The position numbers and the translations under genes were made by a program. This document shows positions 54,330-64,000 of a stretch of 64,000 nt of DNA, in pieces (position 1 is the stretch's first letter; every line of letters begins with the position of its first letter). This DNA is from Carposina sasakii (Eukaryota; Arthropoda; Insecta; Lepidoptera; Carposinidae), in the NCBI GenBank assembly GCA_014607495.2, contig CP053153.1, forward strand, positions 14,446,001 through 14,510,000, read 5' to 3'. The notes beneath the pieces were generated by a model, which saw only the letters and a list, made by a program, of their open reading frames with translations, ran no database searches and was not told where the DNA came from.

Positions 54330-54420
54330 AGAGGTGTGTTTGGAATGTACCAAATGGAGATCTGTGGTCTCTGCCTACCCCTATGGGATATATGCGTGAG
54401 GTTATGTATGTATGTATGTT
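54330..54420 (+). repeat. Family J-like repeat (second subtype), 3' end
   Basis: CAAATGGAGATCTGTGGTCT, CTGCCTACCCCTATGGGATA and a TATGTATGTATG tail. Confidence 0.6.
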
Positions 54421-54424
54421 TAAC

Positions 54425-55000
54425 ATGGTTGTAACTATGTAATTTATCAGCACATTCTTCCAGGCATTCTCATTTGTGAATTCCAATAAAAATTGTTAAC
54501 TCTCTAACTTACTATCGAATATGTGTACCCAGAATACGGTCGTAAAGGCGGTGAAGGGAGATGAAATATGTGGCCGGTGTCGAGCAGAGACTACACGACA
54601 CGACACTTTAAAATATTAACCTCATTGCCAAATAAACAATCATAGAAATTAATTATTATGATTTTATTCTAATATGGAGAAGTATCTTATAATTTTTATA
54701 TAAATTAATATATTTGAAAGTAATATTAAGAAATTTTTTGCTCTCCCTCTCACTCGGGTGAAAAAAAAATCATTTCTTCTCTTCCAATGTTATTTTCTAA
54801 TCTATTTATTCTAATACTCAAATTAAAAATGGTAGATGGAATACCCATGGCCCAGGTATTAACAGTTTCAAAGTTTTTGTTTTGATAACATTTGGCAATT
54901 TCGTAAAAAAGTTATGATAAAATCAGTGATAGAATAAATAAGAGGTTTGGTAAGTAATCTTTATTATTTAGATTATTGCTAGATGTATTATTGTTATGTA
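54425..55000. other. Intergenic, nothing recognised
   Basis: AT-rich, no plausible gene. Confidence 0.5.
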
Positions 55001-55006
55001 ACTATA

Positions 55007-55269
55007 TACAGGTGTAACAAAATGGGTATGTAAAGCAAAAAGCTATATAAATAGCCCACTAAAAGGAATCTATCCACAAAATTCAGACTTGAAATCATAT
55101 GTTTATTTTTCCAGATAGTATGGAGAATTCCTACACAACTCAGGAATGTTCATACAATCTTGAAAAATAAAAGATGTAATTTTGAGTCTCAAATGTTGGA
55201 AATAGGTTCTCTAAAGTGGGCTATTTACATAGCTTTTCGCTTAAAATACCCTTTCTGTTACACCCAGTA
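55007..55269. mobile_element. Family E MITE, copy 3
   Basis: TACAGGTGTAACAAAATGGG to CCTTTCTGTTACACCCAGTA, 263 bp, TA on both sides. Arms slightly more diverged than copy 1. Confidence 0.75.
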
Positions 55270-55274
55270 TAATC

Positions 55275-55700
55275 CATTCGTTGGATTTTAATATTTTTTT
55301 GTTTATTATCTTATGGTGAGAATAAATAAATGAACCACTTTATTTTCTCTCATCTATATATATACTCATCCATACTATATCCAAGCGGCAGAATAAATTA
55401 CAAATGAAGAACGTATAACATGAGCTGTATAGGTTTTTAAGCGTGACATTTTAACCAACAAAAAAACAATGAACGTTCCAGAACACCTATATTATTTTTG
55501 TCTCTTGCAACAAAGTGAAAACATCTTATATGTTACACTGTACGTGTGGCGTACATAAAACTAAACCCGTATCGTATGGTAAACTACAAACAAGTAATAA
55601 CTTAAAGAGTTCGGCCATAAACTGTTCGCGAGTGGGCGACAATACGTCCGAACTGGGAGAATAGAACATATTGGACATGTTACATATACATTTTCACGGA
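55275..55700. other. Intergenic, nothing recognised
   Basis: No plausible gene. Confidence 0.5.
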
Positions 55701-55704
55701 CATA

Positions 55705-56067
55705 TACAGGGTGATTTTTGGTCGTCAACGTTCCCGAAAACTACGGAATCTCCTCATCATCACGATCATTTTTCTCCATGGAAGCAAACCTGGGAAGTGT
55801 CTGGTTTCCAAAATATTAGGGTCCAAAGTTGAGTAAATAGACTGCGTTTTTCTGCATAAATGCACATAGACGCGCGTAGCGGGATTTTTTCACGAAAAAT
55901 AATTAATATCTGTCTATAAAAAAACTAACTTAAACACTAGACACTATAAATTTCGCACGACCAAGGAATTTTTTTTTTCCCAGCATTTTTTTTTTGATAA
56001 ACTTACTTTATTTCATGTATAGAGTACGTACCCTTCGTTAAAGGTGGCCACAAAAAAACACCCTGTA
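55705..56067 (+). mobile_element. Family F MITE, full copy
   Basis: 363 bp, TACAGGGTGATTTTTGGTCG to AAAAAACACCCTGTA with TA on both sides. The body contains AACGTTCCCGAAAACTACGG, TTCTCCATGGAAGCAAACCT and AACACTAGACACTATAAATT. Other copies: 61814-62156 (-), 63424-63762 (+), 47866-48166 (-). Confidence 0.8.
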
Positions 56068-56079
56068 TAAGGCTATGTT

Positions 56080-56222
56080 CGCGAAATGGGGTGGCCAGAA
56101 TAAATCATAAAGGTTATCCCACAGCAATGTTATAATGAGCAGTGACAAGTTGCTAGCTTATCGCCTGAGAGAATGCCCGAGTTCCTTGGTCGACTCTTAC
56201 GACATGCACGGAAAGAGATATA
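56080..56222 (+). repeat. Family D repeat, plus orientation
   Basis: GTTCGCGAAATGGGGTGGCC, GCCTGAGAGAATGCCCGAGT and ACTCTTACGACATGCACGGA. Starts a few bases after the family F element. Confidence 0.6.
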
Positions 56223-56224
56223 GG

Positions 56225-56610
56225 TCTGCATTGTTAAATTTATAACGTTATTTATTTATTAAGACATACCAACAGTATACACACATATATTAAAATATTA
56301 TAGGTAATAAGGCATTTTATCTTATGCGCATACCAATTATGGGCATGTTCATATTACACCATAAATATAACATTCTATATATTATGACATAAACAGAAAC
56401 TATAGGCAATATAATAATAAAGAGCCAGGAACTAGAGAGAATCTTTGATTTTAGAACGGAATTTGTGATACGAGTCAAAATGAACATCAATATCTGGCAA
56501 TGCGTTACTAATAATATTAAATTGATTGGTGAGTTCATTCCTATATTAGTTCGCACAATAGGATTTTCAGGTCACTTAGATATAAAATTTACCTACGAGT
56601 TTAATTAAAC
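56225..56610. other. Intergenic, nothing recognised
   Basis: AT-rich; the 79-residue antisense frame looks incidental. Confidence 0.45.
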
Positions 56611-56611
56611 T

Positions 56612-56885
56612 TCGGTTAGTAGTGACAGGTGGTCAGCCCATCGCCTACAAAACACCAAGACCCTCTTGTCCCTCTACTGACTTGTACAGTATGCCCGGGA
56701 AGAGAAGCAGCTCTAGTATTTATACGTTTTTTTTTCACTCCCAGAGCAGCATAGAAGAAAGAAGAACTTGTACATCTCAACTATACCCTCAAAATTAGTC
56801 AGAAGTGGCACCATGTAGTTCTATCGGCCCTTGGTACTCTGCCTACCCCGTAAGGGATAAAGGCGTGATTATATGTATGTATGTA
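56612..56885. repeat. Family J repeat halves in opposite orientations
   Basis: 56612-56710 reads TTCGGTTAGTAGTGACAGGT and GTCAGCCCATCGCCTACAAA (minus), whereas 56765-56885 reads TTGTACATCTCAACTATACC and ACCCCGTAAGGGATAAAGGC with a TATGTATG tail (plus). An inversion or two insertions would explain it. Confidence 0.55.
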
Positions 56886-56999
56886 GATAAAGTTTTTATG
56901 CTGGGCTTCACTTAAATATATCAGCTGCATCTCCTTCTGTGTACGTCGCGACGTCATATGCTAGAACTAATCTTGTGTGGTCTGGAATAGTGGAGATTT

Positions 57000-57380
57000 T
57001 GTCGAGAAATTAAAAAAAAATGACAAAATTCAGCCATTCCTCTTTCAAATACATAATATCATGGAATCTTTTTCTTACTCCATGTCAGCGTAAGCGACAA
57101 TATGCGTGGCAATCGCCTTGAAAGCCCTCCGTATGTTTAGATACCTACATACATTATACGCATAAAAATGTTCAAGAACACGTTTTTAATGTAAGTGGAT
57201 GACAATGAGCTTATCTAGTGTATTAGTTTTTCTTAATAGGACCATTCAGGGTCTTAAGCTCCAACTTTTCCTTTATATTTTCAGGGAAATGGAAATTAAC
57301 CTCCAAGTTTTTTAAAGTTGTCCTTACTACTATTATAATTGAGAAAGTATATCTGTTTCGCTTTCAAACAGATTGATGCT
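57000..57380. other. Intergenic, nothing recognised
   Basis: No plausible gene. Confidence 0.45.
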
Positions 57381-57384
57381 AATG

Positions 57385-57455
57385 TTATCCCGGGAAAATA
57401 TTTGTAATTTAATTTCGATTTTTTTTTTTTGCAGTTCACTCGGGCGTCCACTAGT
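57385..57455 (-). repeat. Family A repeat fragment, minus orientation
   Basis: TATCCCGGGAAAATATTTGT, a poly(T) run and GGGCGTCCACTAGT: the first part of family A, inverted, with the CCGCG core deleted. Confidence 0.5.
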
Positions 57456-57799
57456 GATTAATAAAGGAATCTTTAAATTAAATAAGTTTATTTCTTTAAT
57501 AATTTTTATTCATGTATCATTATTATCTATGCTACGTACTAAGTATCAGTCACAGGTCGCGTGTCACGTAGTACTAATATTAGTAGTAACAGTCACAAGT
57601 ATCATACAGCCCACCCTTCGCGACGGAAGTGGTAGGGCGGCGCCGGAAATGGGGCCCGGTTTGCGGTTTATTAGTCTGTGGGCCGATGGAGGTGAAATAA
57701 TACGTTTATGTTTGAAATACAGAACAATTATGTAATGTATTTTTGGATCTTTGTTTTTAACCCCCGACGCAAAAACGACGGGGTTTTATAAGTTTGACG

Positions 57800-57813
57800 T
57801 CTCTCTCTCTCTT

Positions 57814-57900
<87 letters not shown>
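57800..57900. repeat. Compound (CT)n-(GT)n microsatellite
   Basis: About 75 bases of CT with a few CTTT interruptions, passing directly into 13 or so GT units, then a degenerate GTGTATGTGTCTGTCTGTG tail. The Arg-Glu and Thr-His frames here are products of the repeat. Confidence 0.95.
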
Positions 57901-57904
<4 letters not shown>

Positions 57905-57934
57905 GTGTATGTGTCTGTCTGTGGCGGGGATAGG

Positions 57935-58095
57935 GGTAGGCAGAGCACGAAGAGCCGATAGAAACACATGGTGCCACATCTGACCAATTTTGGGGGTATA
58001 GTTGAGATGTACAAGTTCGGTTAGTAGTGACAGGTGGTCAGCCCATCGCCTACAAAACACCAACACCCTCTTGTCCCTCTACTAACTTGTAGTAT
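57935..58095 (-). repeat. Family J repeat, minus orientation
   Basis: GGTAGGCAGAGCACGAAGAG, CTGACCAATTTTGGGGGTAT, GTCAGCCCATCGCCTACAAA and CACCCTCTTGTCCCTCTACT, collinear with the reverse of 7011-7225. The microsatellite lies at its tail. Confidence 0.6.
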
Positions 58096-58334
58096 TATAC
58101 GTTATTTTTTCACTCCCAGAGCAGCATAGAACTACATAAAAGGTATATACCTGTAAAAATGTTTCAATACAAAGCAGTTATTTACAGTAGGCTTTTAAGA
58201 AATTTATGTGGTCGCGAAATAGACGAACGACCTAGTCAAGATCATGGATAACTATATGTGGAGTTTATTTAGGGAGGCCTATGTTTAGCAGTGGACTTCA
58301 TAATGCTAAAATTATGATGAATCTATGTGTCAAG

Positions 58335-58557
58335 TAATGATGCGGGACGTCATTGGAGTACATCAGCTGCATCTCTTTCCGTGCATGTCGTAAGAGCCGA
58401 CTAAGGAACTCGAGAATTCTCTCATGCGATAAGCTTGCAATTGTCATTGATCTTTTGTTAATAGATGTTTCTATGTCCGCTAAATTAAACGTGGCTATTG
58501 GATCTCGCTTTTGGTCCTGCTCTGGCTACTCTATTTCGGGAATACAACCGTGTCTAC
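58335..58557 (-). repeat. Family D repeat, minus orientation, near full length
   Basis: GATGCGGGACGTCATTGGAG, CGTAAGAGCCGACTAAGGAA, TCTCTCATGCGATAAGCTTG, TAAATTAAACGTGGCTATTG and GGAATACAACCGTGTCTACA. Confidence 0.65.
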
Positions 58558-58659
58558 AAAAATATTCTCTCGAAAATTACAACTTAAAGCATGCAAAGAT
58601 GGCCGCCTATCTCAGAGCCACTCACCTCTGAAAATATCGTTTAGTCCAAAACAAAAATA

Positions 58660-58860
58660 TGCTATTACGGTATGGAGGCTCACAAATAAGATGTCCGAGA
58701 GGCACGCCCGTCTATTACCTCTCCGCCGGAGGGCATTTAGTACGCGGAGTACCCGTGTATGGAATGGGCAAGGAAGGTTTTTAAAAGATTATTTGCCTGT
58801 TTTTCTGTACTGATGTAAAGAAAGAGAGAAGACTGAAGCCTATGCGTTATATAAAAAAAA
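58660..58860 (+). pseudogene. Probable LINE C-terminal tail
   Basis: A plus-strand frame ends RRRAFSTRSTRVWNGQGRFL at 58813. A basic segment with R-V-W-N-G before a short tail is typical of the end of LINE ORF2. The downstream GCCTATGCGTTATATAAAAA resembles a LINE 3' UTR. Short and uncertain. Confidence 0.4.
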
Positions 58861-58901
58861 GATATATCATCTACTACAATTATAATTATTTCTTCTTCTT
58901 C

Positions 58902-58965
58902 TTCAGCCTATTGCAGTCCACGGCTGGACGTAGGCCTCCCCCAGGGCACGTCACAAGGCTACTGT
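58902..58965 (-). mobile_element. Family C SINE 3' end, minus orientation
   Basis: TTCTTCAGCCTATTGCAGTC, CACGGCTGGACGTAGGCCTC and CCCCAGGGCACG. Confidence 0.6.
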
Positions 58966-59019
58966 CACACAATTACTTAATAATAATGAATTAATGTCAC
59001 TACTAACTGCTACTAAGTG

Positions 59020-59100
59020 TCAGGATCGTAGCAAATGGAGATCCGTGATCTCTGCCTACCCCTCCGGGAAAGAGGCGTGATTGTTATGTATGTATGTAAT
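59020..59100 (+). repeat. Family J-like repeat (second subtype), 3' end
   Basis: TCGTAGCAAATGGAGATCCG, TGCCTACCCCTCCGGGAAAG and AGGCGTGATTGTTATGTATG. Confidence 0.6.
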
Positions 59101-59104
59101 ACGG

Positions 59105-60930
59105 ATTGAATTTATCCCTTCCAGTCATCTAATGCCTTGGTACCAGCATTGGACACGCAAATGAGAGGGCTCGGAGCAGGTCGGTAATATATGAACCTGC
59201 CATATTGGATACAACCTGCCATATTGGGTTACCCTTCATATAGATTTCGTTGCATAAAAAAAATATTGGTTTTATCGAGATTAGAATGATGATGATGACT
59301 TTGTCTTAAAATCTTTATTGCCTTGGTCACCTTGGGTAAGAAGCCTGGGAATCTATATGAGTGAAGACGTCTTGGATTGCACAGGTATCTGGGATCAGCA
59401 GACGCGTCTAGAGTTCTAGTGAGATCGAGAAGCATCTAACCAATAATAGGTACTTATATTTTTTTATTAATAAAACTTAAATTTACATTTACAATCACAT
59501 TACCAAACGTGTAATAATATACGTATATAAATCCACACAATGCCCAAGCTGTAACTCAAACTCTCTCTGGATCACGGGTAAAATAAACTAGGTACTAGGT
59601 AATGTTCTCCAAAATAACAGTAAATCCAGTAACCTCCCAAAACAGAGTCCCCACCACATACCTATTTAAAGAAGCTTCTTTATTCAAACCAAAACCTGAA
59701 CTTAACCCATAAACCACTCGTACGTCTTCGCACCACCATATCAGAAACACACATTACAAAACTCTTTTCATCCAAACCATAAGAACCAAACTCCTTTACA
59801 CCGCATGCACGAAGTTATGGCAAGTAAATAGTAAGTACATACGTGAAATCCGCGGAATATGCATAATACGGTAATTCCATACATATACGGAACATACAAA
59901 CAAACAGTTGTTCGGAGCGCTGGAGTGCGCACTCTCTTATGTTCAAGTGACTGGATTTACTAGGATGTATGAAGTAAGATGCTGTTGGATGTGGTTGTGG
60001 GGAAAGTTAAACATTGTAATTGTGCACTAATAATCTTAAAAATAAGACAGAGCGAACTTATTACTCCAGTCGGCTTCAATAAAGGAGACGAAATATAGTA
60101 CATACATAAAATCACGTCCGTTTTCCATAGATGTACGTAGAGATAGCGATTCTTCGTTTTCTATGACACTTACGTAGCTTCATTAACTTTCATGATATCA
60201 TCATAATTATACGCTTCGGTTTAGAATACTACCTGACTTATATTTCAAATTCCTCAAATTTCTAATTTTGTCAAAGATAGTCTGGCTAGGTCTTTCCTTT
60301 GCAACCATTCGTCATTGTTCACTCCTTTCAAGATACTATTCGTTAATTGATATTTCTACTATTCCTGAGTTGTTATGATGAATAAAACCATTATTTCCTT
60401 TTGTCAATATATATTTGTGTACAGTAAATAATAATAAGAAAAGTTTATCATCATTTACCGCATCCAATCGACATCCAACCTACATCATATCCACTTCCTC
60501 AGTAGGTAGCTCCAGTACGGGAGTTATGCAGATTCTCCCGTATTTATTGGCAAACTTTAGCAGATAGGAGGCGACGTGGCGAATCTGATTCCGTTAGCGA
60601 CATACAAGCGATTTATTGACGATATAAAACGAACGAATGCGATTCTTGTCGAGCGGAATAGGGTTCGTATGCTTATGTATTTGGGGAGCGGATTGGATTT
60701 TTCTTTGTTAAAGTTTTAGGTACATCAAAAATGTGTCTTTGAGCAAGTCACATTGCAGGTATAAAGGTATAAGTATTCCGTTCTTTGATAGGTACTTAAA
60801 ATAATAAAATTTCGGGACAAGGTGATTTATATGTTAAATACAATTATGATAATCGTGGCTGTTTAGGATCTTGTTCATGATCTTGCTGGACTATATACCC
60901 AATTTTAGGAACACCTCTGTGTATATAATA
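59105..60930. other. Intergenic, no gene recognised
   Basis: No plausible gene. AGTAAATCCAGTAACCT near 59620 and an inverted counterpart GACTGGATTTACTAGGAT near 59950 may mark the ends of an old 330-bp element. Confidence 0.4.
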
Positions 60931-60936
60931 TACCTA

Positions 60937-61118
60937 TACAGGGTATAAAAGAGATGTAGATATGTTAAGCGAAAATCTAGTAATAAAACACATTGTAGAG
61001 AACTTATACCCAATATTTGAGACTCGAAATCACTTTTAATATACATCCAGTTATTATGGAGAATTCCTACACAACTCGACAACTCTTGAAAAGTAATCTC
61101 AAATTAGATAGGTTTTTT
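60937..61118. mobile_element. Family E MITE, right end missing
   Basis: TACAGGGTATAAAAGAGATG, ATGTTAAGCGAAAATCTAGT and TTTGAGACTCGAAATCACTT match copy 1 up to about two thirds. A family D copy starts where it breaks off. Confidence 0.6.
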
Positions 61119-61124
61119 TAAGTG

Positions 61125-61292
61125 GCATCTCCTTCCGTGCAAGATTAAAATTTAAGAGTCTACTAAGGAACTCGGGTATTCTCTGTGGCTAACTTGTCCC
61201 CGATCGCTTTGTTAAACGTGACTGCGAGATCCTACAGCATCCTTTATGATCCTGCCATTCTCGCTATCCCATTTCATGAACAAAGCGTATCT
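61125..61292 (-). repeat. Family D repeat, minus orientation
   Basis: TGGCATCTCCTTCCGTGCAA, CTACTAAGGAACTCGGGTAT, GTTAAACGTGACTGCGAGAT and GAACAAAGCGTATCTA. Confidence 0.6.
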
Positions 61293-61293
61293 A

Positions 61294-61557
61294 TACAGGG
61301 TGTAACAAAAGGGGTATGTTAAGCGAGAAGCTATGTAAATAGCCCACTAAAAGGAACCTATCTACAAAATTTCAGATTCGAAATCACATGTTTAATTTTG
61401 CAGCTAGTATGGAGAATTTCTAATCAACTTAAGAATGTTCATACAATTTTGAAAAATAAACGTGTGATTTCAAGTCTCAAATTTTAGAAAAAGGTTCTCT
61501 ATAATGGTCTATTTACATAGCTTTTCGCTTAACATACTCTTTCTGTTACATTCTGTA
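61294..61557. mobile_element. Family E MITE, copy 4
   Basis: 264 bp, TACAGGGTGTAACAAAAGGG to TTCTGTTACATTCTGTA, TA on both sides. Confidence 0.78.
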
Positions 61558-61559
61558 TA

Positions 61560-61811
61560 AAGTCTATTTAAAATTAGTGATTATCTTTTCACACATAATT
61601 AGGTAAGTAAAAAGAAACAACTTTCACCATGAGACCAACTCCGAAATATTAAAAAAAAAATCAGCTGTTCCATACATTTCAGTGCAGTAATTATTCGAGA
61701 ACAGCTGAATTTTTTTTTTCAATGTTTCGGAGTTGATCCCATAGTGAAAGTAGTTTCTTTTTACGTACCTAGTTTCGTGTCATAGGATAATCACTAATTT
61801 TGGATAGACCT
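61560..61811. mobile_element. Fold-back MITE with about 100-bp arms
   Basis: AAGTCTATTTAAAATTAGTG at the left and CACTAATTTTGGATAGACCT at the right are inverted. Pairing continues through AAAAAGAAACAACTTTCACC / GTGAAAGTAGTTTCTTTTTA to CAGCTGTTC / GAACAGCTG around a short centre. TA lies on both sides, shared with the neighbouring elements. Confidence 0.72.
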
Positions 61812-61813
61812 TA

Positions 61814-62156
61814 TACAAGATGTTTTTTCGTTGCCACCCTTAACAAATGTTACGTACTCTATACATCAAATAAAGTAAGTTTATGCCAAAAAAAATCCTG
61901 GGAAATGATGTAATTTTTTTAATTTCTTGATCGGGCAAAATTTATAGTGTCCAGTGTTTATGTTAGTTTTATCTTAGAGAGATATTAATTATTTCTCGTG
62001 AAAAAATCTTGCTACGTGAGTCTTTGTGTCTATTTACTCAACTTTGGACCCTAATATCTTGGGAACCAGAAAGTTCCCAGGTATGCTTCCATGGAGAAAA
62101 ATGATCATGAGATTCCGTAGTTTTCGGGAACGTTGACGACCAAAAATTACCCTGTA
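61814..62156 (-). mobile_element. Family F MITE, minus orientation
   Basis: 343 bp, TACAAGATGTTTTTTCGTTG to CCAAAAATTACCCTGTA with TA on both sides; reverse complement of 55705-56067. Confidence 0.78.
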
Positions 62157-62159
62157 TAT

Positions 62160-62505
62160 GTATGTAATAAATATCCATTGTTTATGTCATATACCTTCTT
62201 AAGACTCCAAAATATTGGCGCAGTAGCAGCTGAGAGCGCGTACTAACAATTAAATTTGTAAACGATAAGAGAGTGGAGTATGCACGCCGCGAAGCCACGG
62301 TTACGTGATCTAGATAACGGGAAGAAATGGCACAGGGTTGCTACCAACTAAAAATATTAACATTCTCAAAAATTCTTGGAGAGTATATAAGTATACTATA
62401 AACATGTAGCTACAATTCTCTAAAATTATCTATACTATGTAACAATGTGATTTACGGTTTCTGACTTATGGTATTAATTTGTTTTAATGCATTGAAGAAT
62501 AGATT
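62160..62505. other. Intergenic, nothing recognised
   Basis: No plausible gene. Confidence 0.45.
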
Positions 62506-62524
62506 TTTCTTATTCATATAAGGA

Positions 62525-62814
62525 CGTGGTCGTCCTTGGTGCAAAAATACGCTTCGGGTTGCGGGCCTTGGGGCAACCCCCGTGCCCGGGCAAAATTCTC
62601 GGCGCGCGACAACGCACCGGTAACTTAAGTGGCCCTTAATGGGGGCCACATGGGTCAGAGAGTCTGACCAATTTGGGAAGGGAAAGATGCGGCTGGCCGG
62701 GGGTCGTGGTATTACCAGGGTACACCCGGCCACTTGAGCTGCCACTGCCGCCGGCCAGTTCGAGAAAGAAGAGGAAGGAGAAAAAAGGAAGAATGGTGAA
62801 TATTTTTATTTTAT
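62525..62814. mobile_element. GC-rich retroposed insert with 15-bp target duplication
   Basis: 290 bp bounded by direct repeats TTATTCATATAAGGA (62510-62524 and 62815-62829). The left end is GC-rich (GGTTGCGGGCCTTGGGGCAA); the right end is purine-rich then AT-rich (GAAGAGGAAGGAGAAAAAAG). Long target duplications suggest LINE-machinery insertion. Family not recognised. The frame over it (62452-62745, minus) is incidental. Confidence 0.65.
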
Positions 62815-62884
62815 TTATTCATATAAGGATTATCCCAGTCGAAATCAAATCTATCCGGTTAACTAGGATCGCAGTCCCCATTAA

Positions 62885-62950
62885 TTTCGGTCTCAGTCGT
62901 TGACTCTTACTACATGAACGGAAGGAGATGCAGCTGACGTATTCTATGCA
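62885..62950 (+). repeat. Family D repeat 3' fragment
   Basis: GTCGTTGACTCTTACTACAT, GAACGGAAGGAGATGCAGCT and GACGTATTCTA. Confidence 0.5.
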
Positions 62951-62959
62951 TCACCACAA

Positions 62960-63420
62960 GTCAATAGAGTTGACTGGTAAAAAATCTTGAATACCATTGA
63001 CAATTATTTTTGACTGTGTACAATATATAATATCAAGTGAATAAAGAATGGCACTATTCTTTTGGAATAGGCGTATGTTTAATTTTTTATTATTATTTTT
63101 TATTGGCTAAGTTTCAACCCTGCAACTCATAACTACAGTGCTCGCGAATCTTGCGCTAATAAAATATTAGACGTTCACTTAAACATCTATATTGTTGCGA
63201 AACGGCGCCGAACACCTTCTGAATACAGAGTGGGTACGCTCTTTACGAGAAATAACTCTTTGTGGTAGATAAGGGGGCATAAAAGATTGTAAGGGCCGTA
63301 AAAAACGAGCCGTTTTCGAAGTGATTTTGGTCTTGTTTTTACATAAGAAATGCTGACCCATTTTGCATAGCTTCATAACAAATTCAACAGAAAGAATCCC
63401 TACTAATATTACACACATAC
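62960..63420. other. Intergenic, nothing recognised
   Basis: No plausible gene. Confidence 0.45.
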
Positions 63421-63423
63421 ATA

Positions 63424-63762
63424 TACAGGATGATTTTTGATAGTCAACGTTCCCGAAAACTACGGAATCTCCACATCATCACGATCATTTTTCTCCATGG
63501 AAGCATACCTGGAAAGTGTCTGGTTCCCAAGATATTAGGGTCCAAAATTGAGTAAATAAAGCAAGATTTTTTCACGAAAAATATTTAATATCTGTCTATG
63601 AAAAAACTAGCATAAACACTGGAAACTTTAAATTTCGTCCAAACAATTTTTTTTTATTTCCATCATTTCCCAGCATTTTTTTGGCATAAACTTACTTTAT
63701 TTGATGTATATAGGTAGAGTACGTACCCTTCGTAAAGGGTGGCAATGAAAAAACATCCTGTA
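63424..63762 (+). mobile_element. Family F MITE, plus orientation
   Basis: 339 bp, TACAGGATGATTTTTGATAG to GAAAAAACATCCTGTA with TA on both sides; collinear with 55705-56067. Confidence 0.78.
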
Positions 63763-63767
63763 TATAT

Positions 63768-63990
63768 ACACGACCATGTTGCCAAAATGGAATTATCAAA
63801 ACTGCAGGGTCGTAATAAAGATCACACAATCACGTTTAGTATAACGGGAATAAATACAAATGGTCAATAACATTATCTTGCTAGCTTATTATCTGAGAGA
63901 ATGCCTGAGTTCCTTAGTCGACTCTTACGTCGTGTACGGAAAGGAAATGCAGCTGATGTACTCTAGTGAAGCCCCGTGTCAGCATAGGAC
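63768..63990 (+). repeat. Family D repeat, best plus-strand copy
   Basis: ACCATGTTGCCAAAATGGAA, CACGTTTAGTATAACGGGAA, CTGAGAGAATGCCTGAGTTC, CTTAGTCGACTCTTACGTCG and GAAGCCCCGTGTCAGCATAG. Begins a few bases after a family F MITE, as at 56068-56080. Confidence 0.6.
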
Positions 63991-64000
63991 TAATTATTGC

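Noticed and set aside
57728..58066. Frames rich in Arg-Glu, Thr-His or Leu-Ser
   Set aside because: Direct translations of the CT/GT microsatellite at 57800-57900.

Overview
The window looks like a piece of a lepidopteran (moth or butterfly) nuclear chromosome. The evidence is AT-rich DNA with sparse genes, a single-exon zinc-finger gene with its own promoter and poly(A) signal, a multi-exon insect gustatory receptor gene, Ty3/gypsy LTR retrotransposons, RTE-type LINE remnants, and several short interspersed repeat families recurring on both strands. There are no bacterial operons, rRNA genes, convincing tRNA genes or CRISPR arrays. Most short reading frames are chance or repeat-derived.

Layout. 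1-690: 3' fragment of an R4/Dong-like LINE embedded in TAA repeats. 690-8070: mostly non-coding, with a few repeats and one decayed unidentified reading frame (5349-6005). 8073-8276: a possible terminal exon on the minus strand. 8880-10930: an intronless two-finger C2H2 gene resembling the PRDM8/ZNF488 C-terminus. 11 kb-19.4 kb: a repeat field (tRNA-derived SINEs, MITEs, LINE 3' ends). 19383-24563: a Ty3/gypsy element on the minus strand with 309-bp LTRs and a TATG target duplication; its polyprotein frame carries one stop in the reverse transcriptase. 25.5-27 kb: nested SINEs and an RTE fragment. 29680-32642: a four-exon gustatory receptor gene with a MITE, a SINE and an RTE remnant in its second intron. 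33132-37742: an apparently intact Ty3/gypsy element on the minus strand with 104-bp LTRs, a CAATA duplication and one 1399-codon gag-pol frame. 37.7-64 kb: no recognised host gene; a dense mixture of MITEs with TACAGGGTG termini, fold-back hairpins, SINEs, LINE tails and microsatellites.

How the parts relate. The two host genes are unrelated: one encodes a nuclear DNA-binding protein and the other a chemoreceptor of sensory-neuron membranes. The rest records successive transposition. Several insertions can be ordered from nesting and target duplications: a SINE inside an older repeat at 25606-25884, an LTR element and an RTE fragment inside a MITE at 33113-38400, and three TA-flanked palindromic elements abutting at 61294-62156. 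The non-autonomous families probably used enzymes supplied elsewhere, since no DNA transposase gene is visible here. Both LTR elements have LTR pairs that appear identical by eye and so are recent insertions.

All repeat families were defined by comparing copies within this window. Their names (A, C, D, E, F, G, J) are local labels, and boundaries without a target duplication are approximate.
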